Assembly (NCBI RefSeq): GCF_021233435.1 | Contig: NZ_CP089468.1 | Location: forward strand, 868,001 to 932,000 | DNA: 64,000 nucleotides | Source: Halobacterium noricense | Lineage (GTDB): Archaea; Halobacteriota; Halobacteria; Halobacteriales; Halobacteriaceae | Reading direction: 5' to 3' | In this document: piece after piece, positions 25,890-38,025 of the stretch | Position numbering within the stretch: position 1 is the first letter of the stretch | Layout of the letters: every line of letters begins with the position of its first letter | The notes under the pieces: model-generated | Databases searched by the model: none | What the model was told of the DNA's origin: nothing | What the model saw: the letters and a program-made list of their open reading frames with translations, nothing else | Translations under genes and position numbers: made by a program

Positions 25890-27059
25890 TTAGAGCGCGT
25901 CCCAGGCCTTCATCGCGCGCGACCACGACGTAATCTTCGCAATCCAGCGCGCGGCCGCGCCCTTCTTCAGCAGCTTCGCGGGCGTGCTGTTGAACGTCCG
26001 GACGGGCGCGGCGACGCCGTTCACTTCGACGTCGTGCGCGATGGCGGTTTCGCCGATGGAGACCAGCGTCCCCTGGTCGTCGTACGTCCACGTGCGCAGC
26101 GGGCGGTCGTCGATGGCGCGCGAGATGTTCTCGGCGGCGACGTCGGCGGCCTGCCAGGCAGCCTGCGCGGTCGGCGGCGCGACCTCGTCGTCGCCCTGTT
26201 CGACGAGCGAGCAGTCCCCGACCGCGAACACGCGGCCGTCCTCCGTCTGGAGGTTCGAGCCCGCCTGCAGGCGGTTGTGCTCGGCTTCGAGGTCGACGTC
26301 GGAGAGCTCGCTGGGGCCGGTGACGCCACCCGTCCAGAGGAACACGTCGGAGGAGAGGTCGTCGCGCTCGTCGAATTCGAGGCTGTCCTCGGTCGCCGCG
26401 GTGATGGGGTCGTCGGTGAGAATCTCGATGCCGCGTTCCTCCAGGCGGTGGCGGAGCGCGCCCTGAATCTCGCTGTCGCCCGGCGGGAAGATTTCGGGCA
26501 GCGCCTCCACGAGCGTGACGTCGATGGGCGCGTTGTGGCGGTCGCGGAACTCCGCGAGTTCGCCCGCGCTCTGGATGCCAGAGAGGCCCGCGCCGCCGAC
26601 GACGACCTGCGCGCGGTCCTCGCGGGTGGCTTCCTTCGCGGCGGCCTTGACGTCCTCGTGGATTTCGAGGGCGTCGTCGAGGCCCTTCAGCGTGTGGGGG
26701 TGTTCGCCCATCCCCTCGATGCCGTAGGTCGCCGTCTCGGAGCCGATGCCGACGAGGAGGTAGTCGTAGTCGATGGCGTCCCCCTCGTCGAGTTCGACGG
26801 TGCGGTCGTCGGTGTCGACGTCGACGACTTCGTCGTGGACGAACCGCGTCCCGTGGGATTTGATGTCCTCGACGGGAATCGTAATCTTGTCCTCGACGCC
26901 CGGGTCGCGGATAATGCGGTGGGCTTCGTGGAGGACGAGGTGGTAGTCGGTCTCGGAGACCCAGACGAGTTCCGTGTCGGGGTCGAGTTCGGCTTCGAGC
27001 TTCGACACGGCACCAGCGCCAGCGTAGCCGGCACCGAGAACGACGACTCTGGTTGTCAT
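25890..27059 (-). CDS. NDH-2-like FAD/NAD(P)-dependent oxidoreductase
   Basis: A two-dinucleotide-fold flavoprotein of 389 residues. The FAD motif is VVVLGAGYAGAG at 4-15, the NAD motif is VVVGGAGLSGIQSA at about 153-166, and the second FAD contact is VFAVGDCS near 290. This layout fits type II NADH dehydrogenases or sulfide:quinone-like oxidoreductases that reduce membrane quinones. The cysteines expected of sulfide:quinone reductase are absent, which favours NADH dehydrogenase. The basic C-terminal helix (LLKKGAAARWIAKI) could bind the membrane. Confidence 0.85.
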   Translation of the reverse strand: MTTRVVVLGAGYAGAGAVSKLEAELDPDTELVWVSETDYHLVLHEAHRIIRDPGVEDKITIPVEDIKSHGTRFVHDEVVDVDTDDRTVELDEGDAIDYDYLLVGIGSETATYGIEGMGEHPHTLKGLDDALEIHEDVKAAAKEATREDRAQVVVGGAGLSGIQSAGELAEFRDRHNAPIDVTLVEALPEIFPPGDSEIQGALRHRLEERGIEILTDDPITAATEDSLEFDERDDLSSDVFLWTGGVTGPSELSDVDLEAEHNRLQAGSNLQTEDGRVFAVGDCSLVEQGDDEVAPPTAQAAWQAADVAAENISRAIDDRPLRTWTYDDQGTLVSIGETAIAHDVEVNGVAAPVRTFNSTPAKLLKKGAAARWIAKITSWSRAMKAWDAL

Positions 27060-27108
27060 ACGGAAGCCTGTGTGACCCGGTGATACAAAGGCTTTGAAAC
27101 GCCGCTCG

Positions 27109-27642
27109 TCAGTGCTCGGGCTCTTCGGCGGGCGCTTCCATCGAGTCGATTTTCAGGATGAGGATGTTCGCGGTGTCGTCTTTGCCGTCCAGCGTCCCCT
27201 CGATGACGAGCTTCGACAGCGGCGTCGGCCCGACGGTGACGCTGTCGCCCTCGTGGAACTCCCGGATGGAGCCGCGGAGGTGGATTTCGGCGCGGCAGAG
27301 TTCGGGGTGGTGGACGCTCGTCAGGCCGATTTCCTCGACGTTCGCGTCTTCGAGGAGTTCGCCCTCGTGGCGTACGGGAACCTCGGCGGCCGTGTCCAGT
27401 TTCTGGATTTCCAGCGCCTCGTAGGCGTTGACAGTCGGCTTGTAGCCGCCCTTCGGGCCGGGGACGCCCTCGACGAGCTGGAGCGCTTTCAGGCTCTGCA
27501 TCTGGTTCCGGATGGTGCCCGGGTTGCGGTCGACCTCCTCGGCGATGTCCTCGCCCTTGACGGCCTGCTCGCGCTCGGTGTAGAGGTCAACGAGCGCGCG
27601 CAGTATCGTCTTCTGACTGGAGGTCAGTTCAATCGATGACAT
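27109..27642 (-). CDS. Winged-helix transcriptional regulator
   Basis: A 177-residue regulator. The N-terminal winged helix (LTSSQKTILRALVDLY ... RNPGTIRNQMQSLKALQLVEG) is followed by a beta-rich C-terminal part (VRHEGELLEDANVEEIGLTSVHHPELCRAEIHL, DSVTVGPTPLSKLVIEG), which may sense a ligand. Haloarchaeal relatives are labelled Rrf2/TrmB-like HTH proteins, and the target is unknown. ATG 27642 is chosen because a TATA box (ATTTATG, 27667-27673) lies about 28 bases upstream. The ATG at 27669 falls inside that box. Confidence 0.75.
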   Translation of the reverse strand: MSSIELTSSQKTILRALVDLYTEREQAVKGEDIAEEVDRNPGTIRNQMQSLKALQLVEGVPGPKGGYKPTVNAYEALEIQKLDTAAEVPVRHEGELLEDANVEEIGLTSVHHPELCRAEIHLRGSIREFHEGDSVTVGPTPLSKLVIEGTLDGKDDTANILILKIDSMEAPAEEPEH

Positions 27643-27666
27643 ACGATTGGTTTGGCCGGTGTTTTC

Positions 27667-27673
27667 CATAAAT
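27667..27673 (-). promoter_or_regulatory. TATA box of the winged-helix regulator
   Basis: ATTTATG on the minus strand sits about 28 bases before ATG 27642 and predicts a leaderless transcript. It rules out the upstream ATG at 27669 as the translated start. Confidence 0.5.
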
Positions 27674-27743
27674 CCCCCGATGGGGAGACCACCTGCAGGC
27701 GGCGAAGCGGTAGGTTTTACGGCACGACCGCCAATTCACGCGC

Positions 27744-28664
27744 ATGGACGGAAATCGCGTTCTCGTCACCGGTGGCGCGGGGTTCATCGGGTCGAACCTC
27801 GCGAACCACCTCGCCGCGGACAACGACGTCATCGCGCTCGACAACGGCTTCCTCGGGACGCCGGAGAATCTCGACGATGCCGTCGAGTACGTCGAAGCGG
27901 ACGTGCTCGACGACGACCTGCCGACGAACGTCGACGTCGTCTACCACCTCGCCGCGCTCTCGTCGCGACAGATGCTCGAAGAGAACCCGCGCGAGGGCGC
28001 TCGCGTCAACATCGAAGGGTTCGTGAACGTCGTCGAACAGGCCCACGACGACGGCTGCGACACCATCGTCTACGCATCGACGTCGTCGGCGTACGGCAGC
28101 CGCACCGAACCCAGCCCCGAGGACATGGAACTGGAGGCCGCGACCGGCTACGACGCGTCGATGCTCGGCCGCGAGCGCTACGCGGAGTACTACAACAACT
28201 TCTACGACGCCCTCTCGTGTGCGGGAATGCGGTTCTTCTCGGTCTACCAGGGCTACGGCGGCAACGAGGCCCACAAGGGCGAGTACGCCAACACCGTCTC
28301 CCAGTTCACCGAGAAGATTGCGAACGGCGAGTCGCCCGTGCTGTGGGGCGACGGCACTCAGACCCGCGACTTCACGCACGTCGACGACATCGTGCGCGGG
28401 CTCGTGACGACCGCCGAGCACGATGTCGCGGGCGTCTACAACCTCGGAACGGGCGAGGCGTACTCGTTCAACGAGATGGTCGAGCTCATCAACGACGCGC
28501 TCGGCACGAACGTCGAACCCGAGTACGAGCCGATTCCGCTGGAGAACTACGTCCACGACACGTGCGCGGACATCTCCAAAATCGAGGAAGCCACCGGCTG
28601 GGAACCCCAGATTTCCTTCGAGGAGGGCGTCGAGCGCGTCGTCGAACCCTACCGCGACGACTGA
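27744..28664 (+). CDS. NAD-dependent epimerase/dehydratase (extended SDR)
   Basis: A 306-residue extended short-chain dehydrogenase related to UDP-sugar 4-epimerases. The NAD motif is TGGAGFIGS at 9-17, the catalytic Ser/Thr region is YASTSSAYG at about 110-118, and the catalytic Tyr is Tyr136. The active-site pattern reads YDASM, so the lysine of YxxxK is replaced by Met140. SVYQGYGGNEAHKGEYAN and TRDFTHVDDIV are typical substrate-side motifs. The product is unknown, with cell-surface glycan synthesis the likely context. No other glycan genes are adjacent. Confidence 0.82.
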   Translation: MDGNRVLVTGGAGFIGSNLANHLAADNDVIALDNGFLGTPENLDDAVEYVEADVLDDDLPTNVDVVYHLAALSSRQMLEENPREGARVNIEGFVNVVEQAHDDGCDTIVYASTSSAYGSRTEPSPEDMELEAATGYDASMLGRERYAEYYNNFYDALSCAGMRFFSVYQGYGGNEAHKGEYANTVSQFTEKIANGESPVLWGDGTQTRDFTHVDDIVRGLVTTAEHDVAGVYNLGTGEAYSFNEMVELINDALGTNVEPEYEPIPLENYVHDTCADISKIEEATGWEPQISFEEGVERVVEPYRDD

Positions 28665-28732
28665 TTCTACCGACGCGCGCTTCGCCGTCGCGGAACCGCA
28701 CGCACTAAGGGTCGCTCGCCGTAGCTACGCGC

Positions 28733-29638
28733 ATGGCCAAGACCGTCCACGTCATCGGCGCACCGATGGACTACGGCTCGGACCGACGCGGGGTCGACAT
28801 GGGCCCGTCGGCGATTCGCTACGCCGACCTCGCCGCGGAGCTCGACGCGGCGGGCGTCGACGCCGTCGACACCGGTGACCTGCTCGTCCCCCGGGCGGAG
28901 GCGCGCGAGCCCAGCGACGGGCGCGCGAAGTTCCTCGACGAAATCGAGGAGGTCACCGCCCGACTCGCCGACGAGGTCGCGGACACGCTCGCGGACGGCG
29001 CGTTCCCGCTCGTGCTCGGCGGCGACCACGCGGTCGCCATCGGGTCGCTGTCGGGGAGCGCGCGGGACGCCGAAATCGGCGCGCTTTGGCTGGACGCCCA
29101 CGGGGACTTCAACACGCCCGCAACCTCGCCGAGCGGGAACGTCCACGGGATGCCCCTCGCGGCGGCGCTGGGCCGCGGCGAGTTCGCGGACACCGAGTGG
29201 GCGAACGCTGCCGGCCTCCGGGAGGAGAACGTCGCGCTCGTCGGCCTCCGGAACCTCGACCCCTCCGAGCGCGACGCCATCCGCGAGAGCGAGATGACCG
29301 CGTTCACGATGAGCGACATCGACGAGCGCGGCGTCACCAGCGTCGTCGACGAAGCCCTCGACATCGTGACCGCGGGCACCGACGGTGTGCACGTCTCGCT
29401 GGACGTCGACTGGCTCGACCCGGACGAAGCCCCCGGCGTCGGGACGCCCGTCCGCGGCGGCGCGACCTACCGGGAAGCCCACGCGGCGCTGGAAGCGATT
29501 GCGCAACGGGACACCGAGGAGGAGTGTCTACGTTCGCTGGAGGTCGTGGAAGTGAACCCGATTCTGGACGAGTCGAACCGGACCGCGGACATCGCGGCGG
29601 AACTGGCCGCGAGCGCGCTCGGCAAACGAATTCTCTAA
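28733..29638 (+). CDS. rocF: Arginase (ureohydrolase family)
   Basis: Hydrolyses arginine to ornithine and urea. It has 301 residues with all binuclear Mn ligands visible: His99 in GGDHA, Asp121/His123/Asp125 in DAHGDFN, and the SLDVDWLDP Asp pair near 223-225. The N-terminal GAPMDYGSDRRGVDMGPSAIRY, SGNVHGMP and C-terminal VNPILDESNRTA fit arginase better than agmatinase. Other ureohydrolases (formimidoylglutamase, agmatinase) remain possible. It is a single gene, 69 bases after the epimerase. Confidence 0.85.
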   Translation: MAKTVHVIGAPMDYGSDRRGVDMGPSAIRYADLAAELDAAGVDAVDTGDLLVPRAEAREPSDGRAKFLDEIEEVTARLADEVADTLADGAFPLVLGGDHAVAIGSLSGSARDAEIGALWLDAHGDFNTPATSPSGNVHGMPLAAALGRGEFADTEWANAAGLREENVALVGLRNLDPSERDAIRESEMTAFTMSDIDERGVTSVVDEALDIVTAGTDGVHVSLDVDWLDPDEAPGVGTPVRGGATYREAHAALEAIAQRDTEEECLRSLEVVEVNPILDESNRTADIAAELAASALGKRIL

Positions 29639-29644
29639 ACGTAC

Positions 29645-29852
29645 CTTTTGCTGCGGTCGCGCGCCTGCGGCGCGCTCCCTGGCAAAAGCTACGCTAAAAG
29701 CACTCCTCCCTCCAGCGCACCGCTTCGCGGTGCTTAGTCGGTCGTCGGCCTGCGCTCACTCGCTTCGCTCGTTCGCGCAGTGAACCGCGTCGCTCGGGTC
29801 CGTTGGACCGCTCGCTCGCGGATGCGATTTCGATAGAAAAGTTGGTGAGCCG
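29645..29852. repeat. Intergenic hairpin repeat between convergent genes (CTTTTGCT type, copy 1)
   Basis: Seven bases after the arginase stop begins CTTTTGCT, then a triloop hairpin at 29659-29675 (arms GCGCGCC/GGCGCGC around TGC), then GGCAAAAG and CTAAAAGCACTCCTCCCT. Copy 2 follows the 53.10 kb gene with the same order of motifs. A further triloop hairpin lies at 29717-29733 (arms GCACCGC/GCGGTGC). The block separates convergent arginase and gyrA genes, so a role as bidirectional terminator is plausible. No gene is seen in it. Confidence 0.6.
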
Positions 29853-32354
29853 TTACTCGTCGGCTTCGCTCTCGTCTTCTTCGTCGCCGTTCTCGTTCTC
29901 GCTGGGGCGGTAGACGGAGACGTCGGCGACTTCGTCGCCTTCCTCGACGTCCATCACTTTCACGCCCTTCGTGTTCCGGCCGACCGTCGAAACCTCGTCG
30001 ACCGGGAGCCGGATAATCTGGCCGCCCTCGCTCATCGCGACGAGGTTGTCCTCGTCGCTGACTGTGTCCAGAGAGACGACGTTGCCGTTGCGCTCCCCGG
30101 TCTTGATGTCCACGAGCCCCTTGCCGTTCCGGGACTGCTTGCGGTACTCCGACAGCGGCGTGCGCTTCCCGTAGCCGTACTCGGTGACGGTCAGCAGGGT
30201 GCGCTCGTCGTCGGGTTCGACCGGCGCGAGGCCCGCGACCCGGTCGTCGCCTTCGAGGTCCATCCCGCGGACGCCGCGGGCGTTGCGGCCCATCGCGCGG
30301 ACGTCCGTCTCGTCGAAGCGAATCGCCATGCCGTGCTCGCTGCCGAGCACGACGTCGTGGCTGCCGTCCGTGACCTCGACGTCAGCGAGCTCGTCGCCGT
30401 CTTCGAGGCTGATGGCGATGATACCCGTCGAGCGGATGTTCTCGAACTCGCCGACGGTCGTGCGCTTCACGTAGCCGTGGCGGGTCGCCATCGTGAGGTA
30501 CTCCTCGTCGGACTCGAAGTCGAGGTCGTCGGCGGTGACGACCGCGGAAATCTCCTCGCCGTCGTCGAGGTCGAGGATGTTCACGGCAGAAGTGCCCCGC
30601 GCCGTGCGGGACATCTCCGGCACCTGGTGGACCTTCAGGCGGTAGACCTGGCCCTGGTTCGTGAAGCAGAGCAGGTAGTCGTGGGTGCTCGCGGTGAACA
30701 CCGCGGAGACGCGGTCCTCGTCTTTGAGGTCGGTGCCGATGATGCCCTTGCCGCCGCGGTGCTGGGCGTCGAAGGTGTCCGCGGGCACGCGCTTGATGTA
30801 GTCGCTCTCGGAGAGCACGACCACGACGTCCTCCTCGGGGATGAGGTCCTCGTCGGTGACCGTGCCCGTGTCCTCGATGAACGACGTGCGGCGCTCGTCG
30901 GCGTACTGCTCTTTGATGTCGCGGAGTTCGTCCTTGATGACCGAGAGGAGTTCCGCCTCGCTGCCCAGAATCTCCTCGAGGCGCTCGATGCGCGCGGTGA
31001 CGTCCTCGTACTCGGACTCGATTTCGGCGGCCTCCATCGACGTGAGGCTGCCGAGCTGCATCCGGACGATGTGGTCGGCCTGCGCCTGCGTGAACCCGAA
31101 TTCGTCCTTGAGGGCTTCCTTGGCGTCGTCGCGGTCCTCGGCGTTCTGGATGGTCTCGACCACGTCGTCGGCCTGCTCTAAGGCCTTCAGGCGGCCTTCG
31201 AGGATGTGCGCACGGTCCTCGGCTTCCGCGAGGTCGTGCTCGGAGCGCCGCCGCACCACTTCCTTGCGGTGGGCGACGTACTCCTCGAGCATCTCCTTGA
31301 GCGTGAGGACCTTCGGCTGGCCGTCCACGAGCGCGAGGTTGATGACACCGAACGTGCGTTCGAGGTGGGACTCCAGCAGGTGGTTCTCCACCACGTCCGT
31401 GTTCGCGTTCCGTTTGAGTTCGACGACGATGCGGATGCCGTTCCGGTCGGACTCGTCGCGGAGGTCGCGCACGCCGTCGAGGTCGCCGTCGCGGACGTCG
31501 TCGGCGATGCGCTCGACGAGCTTCGACTTGTTCTGCTGGTAGGGCAGCTCCGTGATGACGATGCTGTCACTCGAATCGCCCTCCTCGACGTGGTACTCGG
31601 CGCGCATTCGGACGCGGCCGCGGCCCGTCTGGTAGGCCTGCTTGACGGCCGAGCGCCCGACGATGTTCCCCGCGGTCGGGAAGTCAGGTCCCTTCACGTG
31701 GTCCATCAGGTCCACGACCGTGCAGTCGGGGTTGTCGATGAGGTGGACGGTCGCGTCCACGACCTCGCCGAGGTTGTGCGGCGGGACGTTCGTCGACATC
31801 CCGACCGCAATCCCCGAGGAGCCGTTGACGAGCAGGTTCGGGAACGCCGACGGTAGCACCGTCGGCTCCTGCAGGCGGTCGTCGTAGTTCGACTGGAAGT
31901 CGACAGTGTCCTTCTCGATGTCCGTCAGCAGCTCCTCCGCGATGGACGCCATGCGGGCTTCCGTGTACCGCATCGCCGCGGCCGGGTCGCCGTCAACGCT
32001 GCCGAAGTTCCCCTGGCCGTCCACGAGCGGGTGGCGCATCGAGAAGTCCTGAGCCATCCGCACGAGCGCGTCGTAGATGGCGGAGTCGCCGTGCGGGTGG
32101 TAGTCGCCCATCGTGTCCCCGACGATGTTCGAGGACTTCCGGTGGCTGGAGCCACTGGAGATTCCCGCCTCGTGCATCGCGTAGAGGATGCGGCGGTGGA
32201 CGGGCTTGAGGCCGTCCCGGACGTCCGGGAGCGCGCGGCCCGCGATGACGCTCATCGCGTAGTCGATGTACGACTGTTCCATCTCCTCGTCGACGCGGAC
32301 GTTCTTCACGCGGTCCGCGACGTCGTCGGGTACGTCTGGTGATTCGGAACTCAT
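29853..32354 (-). CDS. gyrA: DNA gyrase subunit A
   Basis: The DNA-breaking and wrapping subunit of the bacterial-type gyrase that supercoils haloarchaeal DNA, 833 residues and full length. Catalytic Tyr130 lies in AAAMRYTE. The quinolone region [15 protein letters not shown] keeps Ser91 and Asp95, equivalent to E. coli Ser83 and Asp87, so it looks wild type. The GyrA box variant QHRGGKGI precedes six-bladed C-terminal repeats, and the tail is acidic. It follows gyrB by one base. No intein is present. Confidence 0.97.
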   Translation of the reverse strand: MSSESPDVPDDVADRVKNVRVDEEMEQSYIDYAMSVIAGRALPDVRDGLKPVHRRILYAMHEAGISSGSSHRKSSNIVGDTMGDYHPHGDSAIYDALVRMAQDFSMRHPLVDGQGNFGSVDGDPAAAMRYTEARMASIAEELLTDIEKDTVDFQSNYDDRLQEPTVLPSAFPNLLVNGSSGIAVGMSTNVPPHNLGEVVDATVHLIDNPDCTVVDLMDHVKGPDFPTAGNIVGRSAVKQAYQTGRGRVRMRAEYHVEEGDSSDSIVITELPYQQNKSKLVERIADDVRDGDLDGVRDLRDESDRNGIRIVVELKRNANTDVVENHLLESHLERTFGVINLALVDGQPKVLTLKEMLEEYVAHRKEVVRRRSEHDLAEAEDRAHILEGRLKALEQADDVVETIQNAEDRDDAKEALKDEFGFTQAQADHIVRMQLGSLTSMEAAEIESEYEDVTARIERLEEILGSEAELLSVIKDELRDIKEQYADERRTSFIEDTGTVTDEDLIPEEDVVVVLSESDYIKRVPADTFDAQHRGGKGIIGTDLKDEDRVSAVFTASTHDYLLCFTNQGQVYRLKVHQVPEMSRTARGTSAVNILDLDDGEEISAVVTADDLDFESDEEYLTMATRHGYVKRTTVGEFENIRSTGIIAISLEDGDELADVEVTDGSHDVVLGSEHGMAIRFDETDVRAMGRNARGVRGMDLEGDDRVAGLAPVEPDDERTLLTVTEYGYGKRTPLSEYRKQSRNGKGLVDIKTGERNGNVVSLDTVSDEDNLVAMSEGGQIIRLPVDEVSTVGRNTKGVKVMDVEEGDEVADVSVYRPSENENGDEEDESEADE

Positions 32355-32355
32355 G

Positions 32356-34438
<2,083 letters not shown>

Positions 34439-36838
34439 ATGACGTCCTTCCAGTCGACACTCGGCGAGGAGGAGGGCATCGCGGAGGAGCTCGCCGCGAG
34501 CCAGCGCGAGATCTCCATCGCCGAGTTCTTCGAGAAGAACAAGCACATGCTCGGCTTCGACAGCGGAGCCCGAGGGCTGGTCACGGCCGTCAAGGAGGCC
34601 GTCGACAACGCCCTGGACGCCACCGAGGAAGCCGGCATCCTGCCCGACATCTACGTCGAAATCGAGGAGGGCCGTGACTACTACACCCTCGTCGTCGAGG
34701 ACAACGGCCCCGGCATCACCAAAGAACAGATTCCGAAAATCTTCGGGAAGCTCCTGTACGGCTCGCGCTTCCACGCCCGCGAGCAGTCCCGCGGCCAGCA
34801 AGGAATCGGGATTTCAGCGGCTGTACTGTACTCTCAGCTGACTTCCGGCAAACCCGTCCGCATCGAGAGCCGCACGCAGGATTCGGGCGTGTCCAACTAC
34901 TACGAGCTCATCATCGACACGGACACCAACGAGCCCGAAATCAGCGTCGAGGAGGAGCTCTCCGCGGCGGGGAGCGACCTCCGCGGGACCCACGGCACGC
35001 GCATCGAGATGGACCTCGAAGCGAACATGCGCGCTCGCGGCCAGCTCCACGATTACGTGAAGCACACCGCGGTCGTCAACCCCCACGCGCGCATCGAACT
35101 GCAGGAGCCGAAGGGCGAAATCAAGGCCGAGCGCGCCGAGGGCGCGGGCCTCCCCGAGGAGACCGAGGAGATTCGCCCCCACCCGCACGGGGTCGAACTC
35201 GGGACACTCATCAAGATGCTCGGCGACACCGACTCGCACTCCGTCTCCGGGTTCCTCCAGTCGGAGTTCACCCGAGTCGGGAAGAAAACCGCCGACGGAA
35301 TCGTGGACGCGTTCCGCGACCGCCACTACGGCCGAGAACTGCGGTGGCGGCCGCCGGGCATCGACGCGGAGACGGACCTCGAAGCCGCCGTCGTGGACGC
35401 CGTCTCGAACAAGGGTGCCGACGACACCGCGGCGTTCGCCGAGCGCGTCGCCGACGCCATCGAAGATGCGGAGCGCGTCGCGTACTCCGAACTCGAAGCG
35501 CTCGTCGCCGACGCCGCCGAAGAGTCCGAGGAGGCTTCGGGCAAGACGTTCGGCGACACCGTTCAGGAGCACGTCGTCGACGCGGTGTGGACGGCGCTGA
35601 CTGAGGACCGCGCGGCCGACGTCTTCCTCGCGGTCGACGCCGCGACGACCGTCCAGAAGGACGACGCGACCGTGCGCGGGCTCGCCGAACGCATCGCCGA
35701 CAAGTTCGGCAGCGACACGCCCCGCGACCGCGTGACGCGCGCCGAATTGGCGGAGTTCGTCTACCGCGCCGCGGAGATGACCGAGGAGGTCGAGGACGCG
35801 ACCGTCGGCGACACCGCCCGCGAGAACGTCGTCGAGGAACTCTGGACCGACATGGCGACCGTGCCCGACGACCTCCCGAAGACCAAGGACGTCGCGGGCG
35901 ACCGCGACACCGCCAGCGAACTGCTGGACGCGATGGCGAGCGTCGACGTGATGGCCCCGCCGACCTCCTGTCTGTCGCCCATCAAGGACGACCTCGTGGA
36001 GGCCGGCCTCCGCAAGGAGTTCGACGCCGAGTTCTACTCCGCGGCCACCCGCGACGCCGAGGTCCACGGCGGCGACCCGTTCATCGTGGAAGCCGGCATC
36101 GCGTACGGCGGCGAACTCGAAGACCAGGGCGGCGTCGACCTGCTGCGGTTCGCGAACCGCGTGCCGCTGGTTTACCAGCGCGGCGCGTGCGCGACCACGA
36201 ACGTCGTCAAGGACATCGGCTGGCGGAACTACAATCTCGACCAGCCCGGCGGCAGCGGCCTCCCGCAGGGTCCCGCCGTCATCATGGTTCACGTCGCCTC
36301 GACGAACGTGCCGTTCACCAGCGAATCCAAGGACGCCGTCGCGTCCGTCGAGGAAATCGAGGACGAAATCGAGCTCGCGGTCCGCGAGGCCGCTCGCGAC
36401 CTCAAGTCCTTCCTCAACAAGCGCCAGTCGATGCGCAAGCGCCAGCAGAAACAGAACGTCATCATGGACATCCTCCCCACGATGGCGGGGAAAGTCTCGG
36501 ACATGACCGGCAACGAGCCCCTCGACGTCGACGACTCGCTGGCGCGCATCATGAACAACGTCCTCGTCGAGCGCGAACTCGACGACGGCGAGGTGACGCT
36601 GCGCGTCGAGAACCACGGCAGCACGGCCGCGGACGTCGACGTCACGGACATCGTCACCGCCAAGCCCGCGGACGCCTCCGACGGCAACGTCGTGGAGATG
36701 GACGGCGAGTGGTTCGTGAAGTGGTCGCCGTCGATCTCCGGCGGCGACACCGCGGAACTGACGTACAGCGTCCCGGACGACGCGGAGTTCGACCTCTCCG
36801 TGCAGGGCGTCGAGGACGCCCGCCTCACTGTCAACTAA
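34439..36838 (+). CDS. top6B: DNA topoisomerase VI subunit B
   Basis: The ATPase and transducer subunit of archaeal topoisomerase VI, 799 residues against about 530 in Sulfolobus. The GHKL motifs are Asn57 in [16 protein letters not shown] at 88-93 and [11 protein letters not shown] at 117-127. Extra length lies between about 305 and 505, after the H2TH-type segment ([20 protein letters not shown]). It contains two similar units at about 333-384 and 415-469 (FAERVADA...VVDAVW and LAERIADK...VVEELW). The C-terminus adds a beta-rich domain, also seen in some euryarchaeal B subunits. Confidence 0.95.
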   Translation: MTSFQSTLGEEEGIAEELAASQREISIAEFFEKNKHMLGFDSGARGLVTAVKEAVDNALDATEEAGILPDIYVEIEEGRDYYTLVVEDNGPGITKEQIPKIFGKLLYGSRFHAREQSRGQQGIGISAAVLYSQLTSGKPVRIESRTQDSGVSNYYELIIDTDTNEPEISVEEELSAAGSDLRGTHGTRIEMDLEANMRARGQLHDYVKHTAVVNPHARIELQEPKGEIKAERAEGAGLPEETEEIRPHPHGVELGTLIKMLGDTDSHSVSGFLQSEFTRVGKKTADGIVDAFRDRHYGRELRWRPPGIDAETDLEAAVVDAVSNKGADDTAAFAERVADAIEDAERVAYSELEALVADAAEESEEASGKTFGDTVQEHVVDAVWTALTEDRAADVFLAVDAATTVQKDDATVRGLAERIADKFGSDTPRDRVTRAELAEFVYRAAEMTEEVEDATVGDTARENVVEELWTDMATVPDDLPKTKDVAGDRDTASELLDAMASVDVMAPPTSCLSPIKDDLVEAGLRKEFDAEFYSAATRDAEVHGGDPFIVEAGIAYGGELEDQGGVDLLRFANRVPLVYQRGACATTNVVKDIGWRNYNLDQPGGSGLPQGPAVIMVHVASTNVPFTSESKDAVASVEEIEDEIELAVREAARDLKSFLNKRQSMRKRQQKQNVIMDILPTMAGKVSDMTGNEPLDVDDSLARIMNNVLVERELDDGEVTLRVENHGSTAADVDVTDIVTAKPADASDGNVVEMDGEWFVKWSPSISGGDTAELTYSVPDDAEFDLSVQGVEDARLTVN

Positions 36839-37947
36839 TGAGCGACGCAAACACCCCAGACACCCCGAAGGGCGACGACGCCCGCGACCAGCTCGTCGAG
36901 CTGGCCGAACAGTTCTACGACCAGTTCGAGCGCGGCGACGTTCCGAAGATGTCGCTGCCCACGCGCTCGAAGTCCAACATCGAGTACGACGAGGACTCCG
37001 ACGTGTGGGTGTACGGCGACCGTACGAGCACGCGCTCGGCGAACTCCGTGCGCGGCGCGCGCAAACTCCTCAAGTCCGTTTACACCATCGACTTCCTCGC
37101 CCAGCAGCTCGACGAGGACCGCTCGTCGACGCTACGTGAACTCTACTACCTCTCCGAGTCGTGGGACGAGGAGGAAGCCCAGTTCAACGACCAGAGCGAG
37201 TCCGACAAGCTCGTCGAGGACCTCGAAATCGTCTCCGGCGTGAAGCGCGAGGACTTCCACATGCGCCCCGAGGAATCCGGCGCGAAGGTGATGGGGCCAC
37301 TGCGCATCCGCGAGCAGACCAACCGCGGCGACCGCGAGATTCACTGCCAGGACGACGTCGGGCAGGGCGGCTACCAGATTCCGAACAACCCCGACACCAT
37401 CGAATTCATGGACTGTGACGCGGAGTTCGTGATGTGCGTGGAGACCGGCGGGATGCGCGACCGCCTCGTCGAGAACGGCTTCGACGACGAGTACGACTGC
37501 CTCGTCGTCCACCTCGGCGGCCAGCCTGCGCGGGCGACGCGCCGGCTCACCAAGCGCCTCCACGACGAACTCGGCCTCCCTATCACCGTGTTCACTGACG
37601 GTGACCCGTGGTCGTACCGCATCTTCGGCTCCGTCTCCTACGGCTCCATCAAGTCCGCGCACCTCTCGAAGTACCTCGCCACCCCGGAAGCGCAGTTCGT
37701 CGGCATCCGCCCGCAGGACATCGTCGACTACGACCTGCCGACGGACCCGCTCGGCGATTCCGACGTGAACGCCCTCGAATCCGAACTGGAGGACCCGCGC
37801 TTCCAGAGCGACTTCTGGACGGAGCAAATCGAACTCCAGCTCGACATCGACAAGAAGGCCGAACAGCAGGCACTCGCCTCCCGCGGCCTCGACTTCGTGA
37901 CGGACACCTACCTGCCCGAGCGCCTCGACGAGATGGGCGTCCTGTAG
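36838..37947 (+). CDS. top6A: DNA topoisomerase VI subunit A
   Basis: The DNA-cleaving subunit of Topo VI, homologous to the meiotic Spo11 nuclease, 369 residues. The winged-helix active site reads [10 protein letters not shown] with the tyrosine pair at 103-104, the second being the expected nucleophile. The Toprim domain has VETGGM and [10 protein letters not shown]. It overlaps top6B by one base (TAATG), so the two subunits should be made in equal amounts. The N-terminal 40 residues are an acidic haloarchaeal extension. Confidence 0.97.
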   Translation: MSDANTPDTPKGDDARDQLVELAEQFYDQFERGDVPKMSLPTRSKSNIEYDEDSDVWVYGDRTSTRSANSVRGARKLLKSVYTIDFLAQQLDEDRSSTLRELYYLSESWDEEEAQFNDQSESDKLVEDLEIVSGVKREDFHMRPEESGAKVMGPLRIREQTNRGDREIHCQDDVGQGGYQIPNNPDTIEFMDCDAEFVMCVETGGMRDRLVENGFDDEYDCLVVHLGGQPARATRRLTKRLHDELGLPITVFTDGDPWSYRIFGSVSYGSIKSAHLSKYLATPEAQFVGIRPQDIVDYDLPTDPLGDSDVNALESELEDPRFQSDFWTEQIELQLDIDKKAEQQALASRGLDFVTDTYLPERLDEMGVL

Positions 37948-38025
37948 TCGGGCCGCCGTCCTCGTTTTCCGCGTCTCGGTTGCCGCCGGGGATAGCGACT
38001 TGAACCTGCGGGACGCGTCGCCGCT

